Of a stretch of 5,292 bases of DNA, positions 1-4,634 are shown piece by piece (position 1 is the first letter of the stretch; each line of letters opens with the position of its first letter). Where the stretch lies: assembly GCA_002256055.1 (NCBI GenBank), contig NKIE01000233.1:1-5292 (forward strand). Direction: 5' to 3'. Made by a program: the position numbers and the translations under genes. The stretch is from Pseudomonas sp. PGPPP3 (GTDB lineage: Bacteria > Pseudomonadota > Gammaproteobacteria > Pseudomonadales > Pseudomonadaceae). The notes beneath the pieces are model-generated. The model searched no databases and was not told where the DNA came from. It saw only the letters and a list, made by a program, of their open reading frames with translations.

Positions 1-86
1 AAATTCTGCATGGCGTCGCGATGTTGGTTAAGTGCCTGCCAGGCCGGCAGGGCCATGGCGTCGAGTGGGGTCTGGTAATACGCCAT
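1..86 (-). CDS. pgi: Glucose-6-phosphate isomerase, N-terminal fragment
   Basis: Pgi interconverts glucose 6-phosphate and fructose 6-phosphate in the cytoplasm. Only the first 28 codons lie in the window; the gene runs off the left edge. The visible protein begins MAYYQTPLDAMALPAWQAL and continues NQHRDAMQNF, which matches the start of Pseudomonas Pgi as I remember it. The ATG at 86-84 is preceded by AAGGAAG (94-100) with a 7-base spacer, which supports this start. The catalytic residues lie outside the window, so the call rests on the N-terminal match and on the gene position: in pseudomonads pgi follows the panBC(D) genes near cbrB. The start codon lies only 39 bp beyond the terminator that closes the upstream operon, leaving little room for a separate promoter. 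Confidence 0.85.
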   Translation of the reverse strand, partial: MAYYQTPLDAMALPAWQALNQHRDAMQN

Positions 87-125
87 GTGGCGGCTTCCTT
101 GAATTGTGTTCAGCCTTTGAGCATG

Positions 126-150
126 AAAAAGCCCGGACAGTTCCGGGCTT
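126..150 (-). terminator. Intrinsic terminator after panC and the mini-ORF
   Basis: A perfect 9-bp stem (AAGCCCGGA at 129-137 pairs with TCCGGGCTT at 142-150) with a 4-base loop is followed on the minus strand by five Ts (130-126). It lies 22 bp past the stop of the PanD-like ORF and 39 bp before pgi, so it should end panBC transcripts or act as an attenuator in a pgi leader. On the plus strand only two Ts follow the stem, so the minus direction is preferred. Confidence 0.9.
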
Positions 151-172
151 GCAGTCTAGCGTGCAGGCCGCG

Positions 173-244
173 TTAGGCTACACCACGGATTGCGTAATGG
201 GTTTCGGCGTTGCGCAGTTTGGCTTTGAGCAGGATGGCGTGCAT
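173..244 (-). CDS. 23-codon ORF resembling the N-terminus of aspartate decarboxylase PanD (remnant or microprotein)
   Basis: The minus strand encodes a 23-residue peptide that begins MHAILLKAKLRNAE, continues THYAIRGVA and ends at TAA. Pseudomonas PanD, from memory, begins MHAIMLKAKLHRAE, so nearly all of the first 14 residues match, including Lys9. After that the match to the PanD N-terminus fades. The segment THYAIRG resembles an internal PanD segment (TTYAIRG), as if an in-frame deletion had joined two parts. A good Shine-Dalgarno, AAGGAG (251-256), sits 6 bases before the ATG. The ORF starts 44 bp after panC, where panD lies in P. aeruginosa, and stops just before the operon terminator. 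The cleavage site and catalytic pyruvoyl chain of PanD are absent, so it cannot be an active decarboxylase. It is either a decayed panD or a retained translated peptide; the sequence alone does not decide. Confidence 0.55.
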   Translation of the reverse strand: MHAILLKAKLRNAETHYAIRGVA

Positions 245-271
245 GGCAAACTCCTTGGAGCGTATTCAATA

Positions 272-297
272 CCGGCCTGGCGCTGTCGTCAGGCCGG
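272..297 (-). repeat. Inverted repeat spanning the panC stop codon
   Basis: Perfect 8-bp arms, CCGGCCTG (272-279) and CAGGCCGG (290-297), flank a 10-base loop. The panC TGA (291-289) falls at one arm-loop junction. No T-run follows, so it is not a standard terminator. It could be an RNA-stabilising or translation-modulating hairpin between panC and the short ORF, or chance in GC-rich DNA. Confidence 0.5.
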
Positions 298-1149
298 CAG
301 GTCGAGGTCGAAGGCCAGGTTGTCGATCAAGCGGGTGCTGCCGATAAAAGCGGCAGCGAGGATCACCAGTTGGCGGTCTTTACGGCTGGCAGGCTGAAGG
401 TCGTTGGCGTTGCGGACTTCCACGTAGTCCGGACGCAGGCCAGCGGCTTGTAGAGTTGCCTTGGCTTGGGCTTGCAGTTGCGTAAAGTCGCTGTCACCCG
501 TGCGAATGGCCTCAGCCAAGCTGCGCAGGGTGCGGTAAATCACTGGCGCGCTGCTGCGCTGCTGGGCGTCCAGGTAACCGTTGCGCGAAGACAGCGCCAG
601 GCCGTCGTCGGCGCGCACGGTCGGTTCGCCAATGATCTGGATCGGCATGTTGAGGTCGTGCACTAGGGTGCGGATCACCGCCAACTGCTGGTAATCCTTT
701 TGCCCGAATACGGCCAAGTCCGGTTGGACCATGTTGAACAGCTTGCATACCACCGTCGCAACCCCGGCGAAGTGCCCTGGGCGACTGGCGCCGCACAAGC
801 CAGCGGAAACGCCAGGCACGCTGACCAGGGTTTGGCCGGCCATGCCTTGCGGGTACATTTCTTCGACTGTGGGAGCGAACAGCAGGTTGCAGCCGGCATT
901 CAGCAGACGTTCCTGGTCGGCTTCCAGGGTGCGTGGGTAGCTGGCCAGGTCTTCGTTGGCGCCGAATTGCAGCGGATTGACGAAGATGCTGGCCACTACG
1001 AAGTCGACACGCTGACAGGCTTTTTCCACCAGAGCGGCGTGGCCGTCATGTAGGTTACCCATGGTCGGGACGAAACCGATGCGCTTACCTTCGCCGCGGG
1101 CGCGGGCCACTGCGGCGCGCAATTCGCGCACCGTTCTAACTGTATTCAT
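289..1149 (-). CDS. panC: Pantothenate synthetase (pantoate--beta-alanine ligase)
   Basis: PanC joins pantoate and beta-alanine using ATP, through a pantoyl-adenylate, giving pantothenate, AMP and pyrophosphate in the cytoplasm. The 286-residue product has the usual family length. Visible motifs are [11 protein letters not shown] (27-37, with the HxGH nucleotide-binding signature at 34-37), [10 protein letters not shown] (54-63), RPGHFAGV (123-130), FGQKDYQQ (148-155), and [12 protein letters not shown] (182-193), whose SSRN is the KMSKS-like loop. The ATG at 1149 overlaps the panB stop in ATGA (1146-1149), which suggests translational coupling; no strong Shine-Dalgarno precedes it. Its substrate pantoate comes from the PanB product after ketopantoate reduction. 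No full-length panD for beta-alanine supply follows it here. Confidence 0.97.
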   Translation of the reverse strand: MNTVRTVRELRAAVARARGEGKRIGFVPTMGNLHDGHAALVEKACQRVDFVVASIFVNPLQFGANEDLASYPRTLEADQERLLNAGCNLLFAPTVEEMYPQGMAGQTLVSVPGVSAGLCGASRPGHFAGVATVVCKLFNMVQPDLAVFGQKDYQQLAVIRTLVHDLNMPIQIIGEPTVRADDGLALSSRNGYLDAQQRSSAPVIYRTLRSLAEAIRTGDSDFTQLQAQAKATLQAAGLRPDYVEVRNANDLQPASRKDRQLVILAAAFIGSTRLIDNLAFDLDLPA

Positions 1150-1946
1150 GCAGAGAATCCGTGTTCGGCAGCCGGGAAGCTCAGGCTTTTGACGGCGCTG
1201 ACGTAGGCGCTGATGGCAGCGTTGATGCTGTCCTGGCCGGCCATGAAGTTCTTCACAAACTTGGGCGTGCGGCCGGTCAGTGACAGGCCGAGCATGTCAT
1301 GCAATACCAATACTTGGCCGTCGGTGGCGGCGCCTGCGCCAATGCCGATCACCGGGATTTTGACCGCCTGGCTGATCTCTTCGGCCAGGGCGTTGGGCAC
1401 GCATTCCAGCAGCAGCATGGCGGCGCCGGCTTGTTCCAGGGCCATTGCGTCGGCGCGCATCTGCCGCGCCTGGGCTTCCTGGCGGCCCTGAACCTTGTAG
1501 CCGCCAAGGATGTTTACGGCTTGCGGAGTCAGACCTAGATGGGCGCAGGCGGGGATCCCGCGCTCAGCCAGCAGGCGGATGGGCTCGGCCAACCAGCCGG
1601 CGCCTTCGAGCTTGACCATGTGTGCACCGGCCTGCATCAGGGCTGCACAGTTATGCAGCGCTTGTTCGGTGGTGGCGTAGGCCATGAAGGGCAGGTCCGC
1701 GAGAATCAGCGCGCCACGGTTGCCGCGTTTTACGCAAGCGACGTGGTAGGCCATGTCGGTAACGCTGACCGGCAGGGTGCTGTCATGGCCTTGCAGGACC
1801 ATTCCCAGGGAGTCGCCGACCAGCAGCACCTCGACTCCGGCCTGGCTGGCAGCCTGGGCGAAGGTGGCGTCGTAGCAGGTCAACATGGCGATTTTCTCAC
1901 CGCTCTGCTTGAGGCTTTGCAGGGTGGTCAGGGTTACATCAGGCAT
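1146..1946 (-). CDS. panB: 3-methyl-2-oxobutanoate hydroxymethyltransferase (ketopantoate hydroxymethyltransferase)
   Basis: PanB transfers a hydroxymethyl group from 5,10-methylene-tetrahydrofolate to alpha-ketoisovalerate, the first committed step of pantothenate synthesis. Starting at [10 protein letters not shown] gives 266 residues, the normal length. Residues matching the known active site are visible: Asp45 in LLVGDSLGM and Asp84 in LADLPFM (metal ligands), Lys112 and Glu114 in MVKLEGA, and the general base Glu180 in [24 protein letters not shown] lies near the C-terminus. I chose the ATG at 1946-1944 because GAGGA (1959-1955) lies 8 bases upstream. An in-frame GTG at 1967 would add seven residues but has no ribosome binding site. 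The gene overlaps panC by 4 bases and follows folK after 108 bp. Confidence 0.97.
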   Translation of the reverse strand: MPDVTLTTLQSLKQSGEKIAMLTCYDATFAQAASQAGVEVLLVGDSLGMVLQGHDSTLPVSVTDMAYHVACVKRGNRGALILADLPFMAYATTEQALHNCAALMQAGAHMVKLEGAGWLAEPIRLLAERGIPACAHLGLTPQAVNILGGYKVQGRQEAQARQMRADAMALEQAGAAMLLLECVPNALAEEISQAVKIPVIGIGAGAATDGQVLVLHDMLGLSLTGRTPKFVKNFMAGQDSINAAISAYVSAVKSLSFPAAEHGFSA

Positions 1947-1987
1947 GGAAATCGTCCTCTTCTGCACCGGCAGGGGGCAACGGGACG

Positions 1988-2019
1988 CCTATAGTCGTGA
2001 TGGGCGGGCGCGAAGTCAA
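1988..2019 (-). promoter_or_regulatory. Possible sigma-70 promoter for panBC
   Basis: In the folK-panB gap the minus strand has TTGACT (2019-2014), a good -35 match. TATAGG (1993-1988) lies 20 bp downstream, and a poorer GACTAT (1996-1991) lies at the ideal 17 bp. Neither -10 is convincing, so the promoter is tentative. The predicted start, near 1982, would leave a leader of about 35 bases before panB. Confidence 0.3.
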
Positions 2020-2026
2020 TTGCAGG

Positions 2027-2052
2027 TGTTACCGGCTTGTTACTGACGTTAC
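2027..2052 (-). promoter_or_regulatory. Three tandem GTAACA-like hexamers upstream of panB
   Basis: Read on the plus strand, TGTTAC occurs at 2027-2032 and 2038-2043, and CGTTAC at 2047-2052. They are direct repeats with 11- and 9-bp steps, close to one helical turn. The third copy lies in a small palindrome, TGACGTTACCGTCA (2044-2057), that includes the folK stop. The boxes sit 8 bp upstream of the candidate panB -35, as expected for an activator site. The same hexamer forms the palindrome upstream of crcZ (4582-4607). The binding protein is unknown. Confidence 0.4.
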
Positions 2053-2054
2053 CG

Positions 2055-2567
2055 TCATGCCAGCGGATTGTTCGTCTCGTCGGGCGCCAGGCGTTGCAGG
2101 CCGGCAAACGGACAGGCGGCCAGTAACGCGCTGAGCTGACGGCCATCTGCCAGGGTCAGTTGCGGGGCCAGGTCGGCCAGCGGATAGAGGACAAACGCGC
2201 GGGCGTGCAGGTGATAGTGCGGTACCTGCAGGCGCGGTTCGTCGATCACGCGTTGGCCGAACAACAAGATATCCAGGTCCAGGGTGCGTGGTCCCCAGCG
2301 TTCTGCCTTGCGCACTCGGCCCTGATCGAGCTCGATGGCTTGCAGGGCGTCGAGCAGTTCTAGCGGTGCCAAGGCGCAATCCAGTGCCGCTACCGCATTG
2401 AGGTAGCGCGGTTGGTCGGCCGGGCCGAGCGGGTCACTGAGGTAAAAGGACGACACGCCCAGCAGTTGCGTGTGCGGCAGCGCGGCGATGGCCTGCAGGG
2501 CGCTGTGCAGTTGCTTGAGCGGCTCGGCCAGGTTGCTACCGAGGCCGATATACACCCGTTCCATCAT
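2055..2567 (-). CDS. folK: 2-amino-4-hydroxy-6-hydroxymethyldihydropteridine diphosphokinase (HPPK)
   Basis: FolK transfers pyrophosphate from ATP to 6-hydroxymethyl-7,8-dihydropterin, giving the substrate of dihydropteroate synthase in folate synthesis. The product is 170 residues (169 from the second Met), normal for the family. Visible motifs are VYIGLGSNL near the N-terminus, QPRYLNAV around 52-59, the signature RWGPRTLDLDILLFG around 90-104, whose two Asp residues bind Mg, and the conserved VPHYHLHARAFVLYPL. Two adjacent ATG codons (2567 and 2564) are possible starts; the first overlaps the pcnB TGA in an ATGA junction. This indicates translational coupling to pcnB. Folate from this pathway supplies the C1 donor used by the downstream panB product. 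Confidence 0.95.
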   Translation of the reverse strand: MMERVYIGLGSNLAEPLKQLHSALQAIAALPHTQLLGVSSFYLSDPLGPADQPRYLNAVAALDCALAPLELLDALQAIELDQGRVRKAERWGPRTLDLDILLFGQRVIDEPRLQVPHYHLHARAFVLYPLADLAPQLTLADGRQLSALLAACPFAGLQRLAPDETNNPLA

Positions 2568-3955
2568 TCGCCTGCGGGAGCGCCGGCAGCGGGACGGCGC
2601 TTGCGTCCGTTGCGCTTGCGTTTGCGTGGCGCGCCGCTGGCCTCTTCCTGCTGGCTGAGGTTGCGGATCATCACGCGGCGCTGACTGTCGTTGACTTCCT
2701 GATAGTCAGTCCACCAGTCGCCCAGGCCACCGGTTTCTTCGCCAGCGTCTTCACGCAGCAGCAGGAAATCGTAGCCTGCGCGGAAACGTGGGTTTTCCAG
2801 CAGTAAGTCAGCGCGTTTGCCTTGGCGCCGTGGCAGGCGCTCTTGCATGTCCCATATTTCGCGAATCGGGATGGTGAAGCGCTTGGGGATGGCAATGCGC
2901 TGGCACTGCTCGGCAATCAGCTGGTGCGCGGCTTCCTGCATGGCTGGAATCGCAGGCATGCCTTTGCCCTGCAGCTCGCTGACACGGGCCGGCAGGGCAG
3001 GCCAGAGCAAGGCGGCAAACAGGAACGCTGGGGTTACGGTCTTGCCTTGTTCGATACGTCGGTCGGTGCTGGCCAAGGCCAGGCGGATCAGCTCGCCGGC
3101 GTACTCCGGGTCACGCTTGAGAGCGGCGGCTGCCGCCGGGAATAGTGGGGCGAACAGGTTGTATTCGAGCAGTAGCTCGAAGGTGTGTTCGGCATTGCCG
3201 GCGAGGAACAGCTTGAGCACTTCGTCGAATAGGCGTGCCGACGGAATCTCGTGCAGCAGGCGAGCTAGACGTGGGATCGGCGCGGCACTGTGCTTTTCGA
3301 TATCGAAGTCGAGCTTGGCGGCAAAACGTACGGCCCGCAGCATGCGCACCGGGTCTTCCTGGTAGCGTTGCTCCGGGTCGCCAATCAGACGAATCAGGCG
3401 GTTGCGGATGTCGTGCACGCCGTTGGCGTAATCGAGGATGCGTTCACAGCTGGCATCCAGGTAGAGCGCGTTGATGGTGAAGTCGCGACGCTGGGCGTCG
3501 TCTTCCAGGCTGCCATAAACGTTGTCGCGCAGGATGCGGCCGCTCTCGTTGCGCGATGACAGGTTGCTATCTTCGTCCTCGTCGCCTTGCGGGTGATTGG
3601 CGCGGAAGGTGGCGACTTCAATGATTTCGCGGCCGAAGTGCACATGCACCAGCTTGAAACGGCGGCCAATCACACGGGCATTGCGGAACTCGGCACGAAC
3701 CTGTTCCGGGGTAGCGCTGGTGGCCACGTCGAAGTCTTTGGGTTCAAGGTTCAGTAGCAGGTCGCGCACGCAGCCACCGACCAGGTAGGCCTGATAGCCG
3801 GCCTGTTGCAGGCGGTCAACGACGCTCAGGGCGTAACGGCTGATCTCGCCGCGACGCAGTGGGTGCTGATTGCTGTTCAGCACTTCTGGAGTGCTGCGCT
3901 TTTGGGCGGCACGACGTAATGGGGATCGGAAAGACTGGAACAGCTTCTTCAGCAT
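2564..3955 (-). CDS. pcnB: Poly(A) polymerase I
   Basis: PcnB adds 3' poly(A) tails to RNAs in the cytoplasm, promoting exonucleolytic decay, including that of small RNAs. From the ATG at 3955 the protein is 463 residues, typical for the family. The nucleotidyltransferase core shows LVGGCVRDLLL (58-68) and KDFDVAT (73-79, with catalytic Asp74 and Asp76), then GRRFKLVHVHFG, IIEVATFRA, RRDFTINALYLD and the RNA-binding-domain signature RYQEDPVRMLRAVRFAAKL. The C-terminus is strongly basic (APRKRKRNGRKRRP), as in Pseudomonas relatives. I preferred ATG 3955 (MLKKLFQSF) because relatives begin there, as I remember them. An in-frame GTG at 3964 would add MPP, and neither start has a clear Shine-Dalgarno. 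It overlaps folK by 4 bases and lies directly downstream of crcZ. Confidence 0.96.
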   Translation of the reverse strand: MLKKLFQSFRSPLRRAAQKRSTPEVLNSNQHPLRRGEISRYALSVVDRLQQAGYQAYLVGGCVRDLLLNLEPKDFDVATSATPEQVRAEFRNARVIGRRFKLVHVHFGREIIEVATFRANHPQGDEDEDSNLSSRNESGRILRDNVYGSLEDDAQRRDFTINALYLDASCERILDYANGVHDIRNRLIRLIGDPEQRYQEDPVRMLRAVRFAAKLDFDIEKHSAAPIPRLARLLHEIPSARLFDEVLKLFLAGNAEHTFELLLEYNLFAPLFPAAAAALKRDPEYAGELIRLALASTDRRIEQGKTVTPAFLFAALLWPALPARVSELQGKGMPAIPAMQEAAHQLIAEQCQRIAIPKRFTIPIREIWDMQERLPRRQGKRADLLLENPRFRAGYDFLLLREDAGEETGGLGDWWTDYQEVNDSQRRVMIRNLSQQEEASGAPRKRKRNGRKRRPAAGAPAGE

Positions 3956-3973
3956 GGGCGGCACTGTTTGACG

Positions 3974-4013
3974 GGATAGGCGGCCACAACTAGGGATGAC
4001 CGCAGGATAGGCG
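3974..4013 (-). repeat. Direct repeat in the pcnB leader
   Basis: The 9-mer CGCCTATCC (minus strand) occurs at 4013-4005 and again at 3982-3974, 31 bp apart (about three helical turns), between the candidate promoter and the pcnB start. No function is recognised; it may be chance. Confidence 0.35.
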
Positions 4014-4016
4014 CGG

Positions 4017-4025
4017 ATTCTAGCA
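4017..4025 (-). promoter_or_regulatory. Extended -10 promoter for pcnB(-folK)
   Basis: The minus strand reads TGCTAGAAT: a TGN extension followed by TAGAAT, five of six matches to TATAAT. No good -35 is visible at 17-18 bp, which extended -10 promoters can tolerate. The start would lie near 4010, giving a leader of about 55 bases before pcnB. It lies about 40 bp downstream of the crcZ terminal hairpin. Confidence 0.6.
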
Positions 4026-4069
4026 TTTGCCGGGAAGATGGTGTAGGAAGCTTGAGATGGTTTGCAAAG

Positions 4070-4103
4070 CTACTGGGGGAGCCGGAGCTCCCCCCCAAAG
4101 TAG
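4070..4103 (-). terminator. Terminal hairpin of crcZ with weak U-tract
   Basis: GGGGGAGC (4075-4082) pairs with GCTCCCCC (4087-4094) around a 4-base loop. The stem is extended by CTACT/AGTAG (4070-4074 and 4099-4103) across a small bulge. On the minus strand it is followed only by CTTTGC, so it lacks a real U-tract. It is the best candidate for the crcZ 3' end, perhaps leaky or working as a processing stop. Confidence 0.6.
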
Positions 4104-4110
4104 GTGCGTG

Positions 4111-4455
4111 CTTCTTTTTATTATTATGGCGGGCTTATTGTTTTTATTGGTTGACCCGTTCCCTTGGCTCTTCGGCTTCAGGAAAGCACCCCAAGTATGG
4201 GGTTTAAGGCAAACGGATTACTTTGGATGCTGATGTTGCCGCGATCTTCGATGCCTTGTGAGCATGTGCAGATCTAACCAGTTCGGGCGCTGCCTTGGGG
4301 CAGTTTTATTATTCTCGGTCTGGTATGGGGCGAGCCCCTGAGGCAACTCCTCTCCAAAAGAATCAGTTAGCTGCGCCTCCGCATTGTTGTTTTTATTGTG
4401 CTGGAGTCGGTGTGTCTTGTTTTTATTGTATTTGGCGGTGCTTGTTATTGTTTTT
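4111..4455 (-). repeat. Six A-rich Hfq-binding (CA) motifs in CrcZ
   Basis: On the minus strand, A-rich (AAN)n tracts lie at 4455-4441 (AAAAACAATAACAAG), 4430-4417, 4400-4383, 4315-4304 (AGAATAATAAAA), 4150-4134 and 4128-4111. The 12-mer CAATAAAAACAA recurs exactly at 4428-4417, 4398-4387 and 4149-4138. Such tracts are known ligands of the distal face of Hfq. Three are clustered at the 5' end, one is central and two are near the 3' end. Confidence 0.85.
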
Positions 4456-4468
4456 GTACAGATGACAT

Positions 4469-4484
4469 AGCAGAAGCCGTGCCA
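4469..4484 (-). promoter_or_regulatory. Sigma-54 (-24/-12) promoter of crcZ
   Basis: The minus strand reads TGGCACGGCTTCTGCT. The invariant GG (-24) and GC (-12) are separated by exactly 10 bases, and TGGCAC is a perfect -24 element; the -12 element CTGCT differs from TTGCA at two positions. Transcription should begin near 4459-4457. CbrB, encoded just upstream, is the sigma-54 activator known to drive crcZ. Confidence 0.92.
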
Positions 4485-4519
4485 GTTTTATGGAGTCCTT
4501 TAAAAACAACGACTTACGA

Positions 4520-4547
4520 TTTTTGTGCTGAATTCGAGGCACAAAAA
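4520..4547 (-). repeat. Inverted repeat between cbrB terminator and crcZ promoter
   Basis: Perfect 9-bp arms, TTTTTGTGC (4520-4528) and GCACAAAAA (4539-4547), flank a 10-base spacer. One arm covers most of the U-tract of the cbrB terminator. It could be a protein site about 60-90 bp upstream of crcZ or an RNA hairpin in read-through transcripts. Confidence 0.5.
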
Positions 4548-4582
4548 AAGCCGGGGTCTCGTTACCGTGGGCCCCGGCTTTT
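4543..4582 (-). terminator. Intrinsic terminator of cbrB
   Basis: An 11-bp perfect stem (AAAAGCCGGGG at 4546-4556 with CCCCGGCTTTT at 4572-4582) surrounds a 15-base loop and is followed on the minus strand by seven Ts (4549-4543). It begins about 50 bp past the cbrB stop and separates cbrB mRNA from crcZ. Confidence 0.9.
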
Positions 4583-4607
4583 GTTACTGGCTATTGATTG
4601 GGTAACA
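4582..4607 (+). promoter_or_regulatory. Probable CbrB upstream activating site for crcZ
   Basis: A perfect palindrome, TGTTAC (4582-4587) - N14 - GTAACA (4602-4607), lies about 125-150 bp upstream of the predicted crcZ start, a normal distance for a sigma-54 enhancer. From memory, the CbrB site described at P. putida crcZ/crcY is TGTTAC-N12-14-GTAACA, which this matches. An extra half-site, CGTTAC, lies at 4560-4565 in the terminator loop. The site is symmetric, so the strand is nominal. Confidence 0.75.
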
Positions 4608-4634
4608 GCGTGTCGCGTGGTGTCTCCCTGTCGC

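Larger units (their letters stand above)
4066..4459 (-). ncRNA. crcZ: CrcZ small RNA, Hfq/Crc decoy in carbon catabolite repression
   Basis: CrcZ binds Hfq (with Crc) through repeated A-rich sites and so frees catabolic mRNAs from translational repression when preferred carbon sources run out. The call rests on four points: the position directly downstream of cbrB and upstream of pcnB; a sigma-54 promoter at 4484-4469; an RNA body with six A-rich (AAN)n tracts; and a predicted size of about 390 nt, similar to the roughly 350-410 nt known in other pseudomonads. Between tracts, GC-rich hairpins can form at 4327-4338, 4290-4303 and 4188-4203. The 5' end, about 4459-4457, is inferred from promoter spacing. 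The 3' end is placed after the hairpin at 4070-4103 and is less certain. No conserved reading frame was seen in either direction. Confidence 0.9.

Noticed and set aside
1..172. Rest of panD by frameshift downstream of the mini-ORF
   Set aside because: Reading all three minus frames gives only the terminator and then pgi; no cleavage-site or C-terminal PanD sequence is present, so it is not a simple frameshift.
32..397. Plus-strand ORF of 121 codons
   Set aside because: It runs opposite to pgi, a clear terminator, the PanD-like ORF and the end of panC; its composition is that of a GC-rich shadow and it has no recognisable domain.
1947..1967. Longer panB start at GTG 1967
   Set aside because: No Shine-Dalgarno precedes it, whereas ATG 1946 has GAGGA at good spacing and gives the usual 266-residue length.
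4027..4233. Plus-strand ORF of 68 codons with a hydrophobic stretch
   Set aside because: The hydrophobic part (LFIIMAGLLFLLV) comes from reading the complement of CrcZ A-rich tracts, which give Leu/Phe/Ile codons; no RBS supports it.
3956..4634. tRNA gene, CRISPR array or insertion sequence in the long non-coding stretch
   Set aside because: There is no cloverleaf with a CCA-type acceptor stem, no regularly spaced repeats with unique spacers and no transposase; the repeated A-rich tracts fit CrcZ.
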